Assembly (NCBI RefSeq): GCF_025642975.1
Contig: NZ_JANZKJ010000010.1
Span: 1 to 64,000, forward strand
Source: Pseudomonas sp. RIT-PI-S
Lineage (GTDB): Bacteria; Pseudomonadota; Gammaproteobacteria; Pseudomonadales; Pseudomonadaceae
DNA: 64,000 bases
Reading direction: 5' to 3'
Each line of letters begins with the position of its first letter. Position 1 is the first letter of the stretch. Made by a program: the position numbers and the translations under genes. Below, one piece after another: positions 63,465 through 64,000 of this stretch. Below the pieces are notes generated by a model. The model saw nothing but the letters and a program-made list of their open reading frames with translations. It was not told the origin of the DNA and did not search any database.

Positions 63465-64000
63465 ATGACCGCTCAAACCTTGCGCAACGGCCCCGACACC
63501 AACGGCCTGTTCGGCGCCTTCGGCGGCCGCTACGTCGCTGAAACTCTCATGCCTTTGGTGCTGGACCTCGCTCGCGAATACGAGGCCGCCAAGCAGGACC
63601 CAGCCTTCCTAGAGGAGCTGGCCTACTTCCAGCGCGACTATATCGGCCGCCCCAACCCGCTGTACTTCGCCGAACGGCTGACCGAATACTGCGGCGGGGC
63701 AAAAATCTACTTCAAGCGCGAAGAGCTGAACCACACCGGCGCGCACAAGGTGAACAACTGCATCGGCCAAGTGCTGTTGGCCAAGCGCATGGGTAAAAAG
63801 CGCCTGATCGCTGAAACCGGCGCGGGCATGCACGGCGTGGCCACTGCAACGGTCGCGGCGCGCTTCGGCTTGCCCTGCGTGATCTACATGGGCGCCACGG
63901 ACATCGAACGCCAGCAGGCCAACGTGTTCCGCATGAGGCTGCTGGGCGCGGAGATCGTGCCAGTGACCGCAGGTACCGGTACCCTCAAAGACGCCATGAA
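63465..64000 (+). CDS. trpB: Tryptophan synthase beta subunit (5' part, cut by window end)
   Basis: First 178 codons of trpB. The start [20 protein letters not shown] and [20 protein letters not shown] with the PLP-binding Lys of the HKVNN motif are unmistakable; [20 protein letters not shown] follows. The enzyme condenses indole and serine to tryptophan as an alpha2-beta2 complex with TrpA, expected just beyond the window. Regulated by TrpI. The gene looks intact up to the cut. Confidence 0.97.
   Translation, partial: MTAQTLRNGPDTNGLFGAFGGRYVAETLMPLVLDLAREYEAAKQDPAFLEELAYFQRDYIGRPNPLYFAERLTEYCGGAKIYFKREELNHTGAHKVNNCIGQVLLAKRMGKKRLIAETGAGMHGVATATVAARFGLPCVIYMGATDIERQQANVFRMRLLGAEIVPVTAGTGTLKDAM

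Overview
The window is a 64 kb piece of a high-GC gammaproteobacterial chromosome, almost certainly a Pseudomonas of the P. putida type. The reasons are gene order and protein families: gcdG-gcdH/gcdR, pntAA-pntAB-pntB, algB-kinB, ampDh2-dgcH-dsbA-engB-ersA-polA, znuA/zur-znuC-znuB, metN-metI-metQ, a SCO/SulP/carbonic anhydrase block, prlC-yheV, osmC and trpI/trpB. This is the origin-proximal backbone of Pseudomonas genomes. I see no rRNA, tRNA, CRISPR array, insertion sequence or prophage. The window ends inside trpB.

Layout. 0-3.5 kb: glutarate catabolism (CoA transferase, glutaryl-CoA dehydrogenase, divergent LysR regulator). 3.9-6.8 kb: proton-translocating transhydrogenase. 6.9-8.4 kb: acetyl-CoA hydrolase/CoA transferase. 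8.7-12.2 kb: a DUF1127 protein, three tandem DUF2388 exported proteins and a 652-residue exported protein with two putative hydrolase centres; this poorly described block sits among six CTGTAC motifs and a strong leader hairpin. 12.4-21.5 kb: transporters and membrane proteins (CitMHS, TerC, Na/Pi, SpmAB-type, GltP) with an M16 peptidase and a DUF5924 protein. 21.5-24.1 kb: a structured noncoding region and envelope proteins (Ivy, DUF1328, BON). 24.3-32 kb: AlgB-KinB, AmpDh2, DgcH, DsbA, EngB and the small RNA ErsA with an AlgU-type promoter. 32-40 kb: PolA, homoserine kinase and the Zur-controlled zinc uptake genes. 40-43.4 kb: SDR and large catalase. 43.7-46.2 kb: methionine ABC importer. 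46.2-50.1 kb: SCO protein, a conserved hypothetical, SulP transporter and beta-carbonic anhydrase. 50.4-53.8 kb: a radical SAM protein behind a near-consensus LexA box, and glucarate dehydratase with its own GntR regulator. 53.9-64 kb: YheV, PrlC, gamma-carbonic anhydrase, HAD phosphatase, lipoproteins, OsmC, DUF1161 paralogues, dodecin, DUF883, TrpI and TrpB.

The most telling features are partly absences. The SCO gene lies directly beside the hypothetical gene that in P. aeruginosa PAO1 is separated from it by the whole aa3 cytochrome oxidase cluster, and dsbA lies directly beside engB where two c-type cytochrome genes normally sit. Together they suggest linked loss of a cytochrome c branch of respiration. 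Other leads are the DUF2388/DUF4105 block, the CTGTAC cluster, a pair of TTCGG-N4-CCGAA dyads upstream of gltP and a candidate structured RNA beside them.

Genes act in small operons: pntAA-pntAB-pntB, DUF2388-C with the DUF4105 gene, algB-kinB, zur-znuC-znuB, metN-metI-metQ, DUF1328-ivy, prlC-yheV and osmC-DUF1161 are all overlapping or nearly so. Four convergent pairs overlap at their 3' ends.
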